Source: Actinomycetes bacterium (lineage in GTDB: Bacteria > Actinomycetota > Coriobacteriia > Coriobacteriales > JAEZZM01). Taken from it: a DNA stretch of 5,316 bases. The stretch spans positions 1 through 5,316 of the forward strand of contig JAEZZM010000003.1 in the NCBI GenBank assembly GCA_023418575.1, given 5' to 3'. Every line of letters begins with the position of its first letter. Position 1 is the stretch's first letter. Below, piece after piece: positions 4,742 to 5,316 of the stretch. The translations under genes and the position numbers were made by a program. The notes beneath the pieces are model-generated. The model did no database searches. It was not told the origin of the DNA and saw nothing but the letters and a program-made list of their open reading frames with translations.

Positions 4742-5316
4742 GTGCAGGTAACGACCGAGCGTCTTGAAGACGCCCTTGTGCAAGTCAACGTTGTTGTTGA
4801 AGCACAAGACGTTAATGACAAGATTAAGGCTGCGTACAAAAACTTCACGAAGAAGTATCGCATTCCTGGATTTCGTGCTGGTAAGGCACCTCGCAAGGTA
4901 GTTGACTCAATGTTTGGCAAGGAGGCAATCCTTGCTGAGGCAACCAACGAGCTGATCGGCAAGATGGAGCCTTTGGCGCTCAACGAGGCTGACCTTGCTC
5001 CACTGGGTGAGGCACAGTATGACAATGTTGATCTTGTCGAGGAGGGTAAGGACTACGCTTACGCGATCAAGGTAGTCATCCGTCCTGAGCTTGAGCTCGA
5101 GAGCTACGATGCAGTCGAGATTTACCTGCCAGAGCCCGTTGCAACCGACGAGGACATCGATCAGCAGATCGAGACCTTCCGCGGCTATTACGCTGAACTT
5201 CACGACATCAAGCGCAAGCGTATGGTAAAGGCTGGCGACCTTGTTGAGATCAGCATGATCGACGAGAAAGACGGCCTCATGAACACCGAGCACACTCTCT
5301 ATGAGCTCGGCAAGGG
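4742..5316 (+). CDS. tig: Trigger factor, ribosome-associated chaperone (N-terminal 191 residues)
   Basis: Trigger factor docks on ribosomal protein L23 at the exit tunnel and shields nascent chains. Visible are the N-terminal ribosome-binding domain (about 1–110) with the signature GFRAGKAP at 43–50, numbered as in E. coli GFRxGK, and the start of the FKBP-like PPIase domain from about residue 160 (KAGDLVEISMIDEKDG). The C-terminal chaperone arms lie beyond the window. The GTG start is set by the SD site and by the family N-terminus (MxVTxExL). The early PPIase stretch lacks the usual GDxVxIDF...F.GG wording, so prolyl isomerase activity may be weak; only the beginning is visible. Codons are mostly C-ending (Asp 13 GAC to 3 GAT), unlike proS, which points to high expression. 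Transcription probably comes through tRNA-Leu. In many bacteria clpP and clpX follow. Confidence 0.96.
   Translation, partial: MQVTTERLEDALVQVNVVVEAQDVNDKIKAAYKNFTKKYRIPGFRAGKAPRKVVDSMFGKEAILAEATNELIGKMEPLALNEADLAPLGEAQYDNVDLVEEGKDYAYAIKVVIRPELELESYDAVEIYLPEPVATDEDIDQQIETFRGYYAELHDIKRKRMVKAGDLVEISMIDEKDGLMNTEHTLYELGK

Noticed and set aside
4729..5293. Two - strand frames (98 and 128 codons) opposite tig
   Set aside because: Both are antisense shadows of trigger factor, created by its strong codon bias.

Overview
The window is a stretch of bacterial chromosome that fits an actinobacterium of the Coriobacteriia (Atopobium/Olsenella-like). This is an inference from the rseP–ispG–proS gene order, from the wording of IspG (for example the CPTCGRCQVD stretch) and from the moderate base composition. 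No species marker is present.

Left part (1–3256, + strand): a housekeeping operon. It holds the last 112 codons of an RseP-type site-2 intramembrane protease, complete ispG (the [4Fe-4S] step of the MEP isoprenoid pathway) and complete proS (bacterial-type prolyl-tRNA synthetase with an editing insertion). Gaps are 62 and 51 bases, and a strong intrinsic terminator follows at 3308–3346. For both ispG and proS the longest open frame starts upstream at a TTG. The ribosome-binding sites and family lengths favour ATG 404 and GTG 1535.

Middle part (3396–4259, - strand): a small accessory island facing proS. In transcription order it holds a 35-codon ORF of unknown origin (4197–4090), a small basic protein that resembles the C-terminal toxin domain of polymorphic (CDI/Rhs-type) toxins (4093–3860), and an acidic 154-residue protein that is probably its immunity partner (3860–3396). 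The frames are chained by stop/start overlaps (TTGA, TAATG). No effector body or secretion domain lies upstream, so the toxin looks like an orphan, cut-off module. The island sits directly behind a tRNA transcription unit. This is the most interesting part of the window.

Right part (4296–5316): a - strand tRNA pair, tRNA-Pro(UGG) then tRNA-Gly(UCC), with its own promoter candidate, a leader hairpin and a terminator. Diverging from it on the + strand is tRNA-Leu(UAG), followed after only 27 bases by the trigger factor gene tig, which is cut by the window end. All three tRNA genes encode CCA. The tig gene has a strikingly different, C-ending codon choice from ispG and proS, as expected for a highly expressed chaperone.

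Together, the conserved genes serve membrane proteolysis, isoprenoid synthesis, proline charging and nascent-chain folding. The toxin/immunity island is a probable acquired insert between them.
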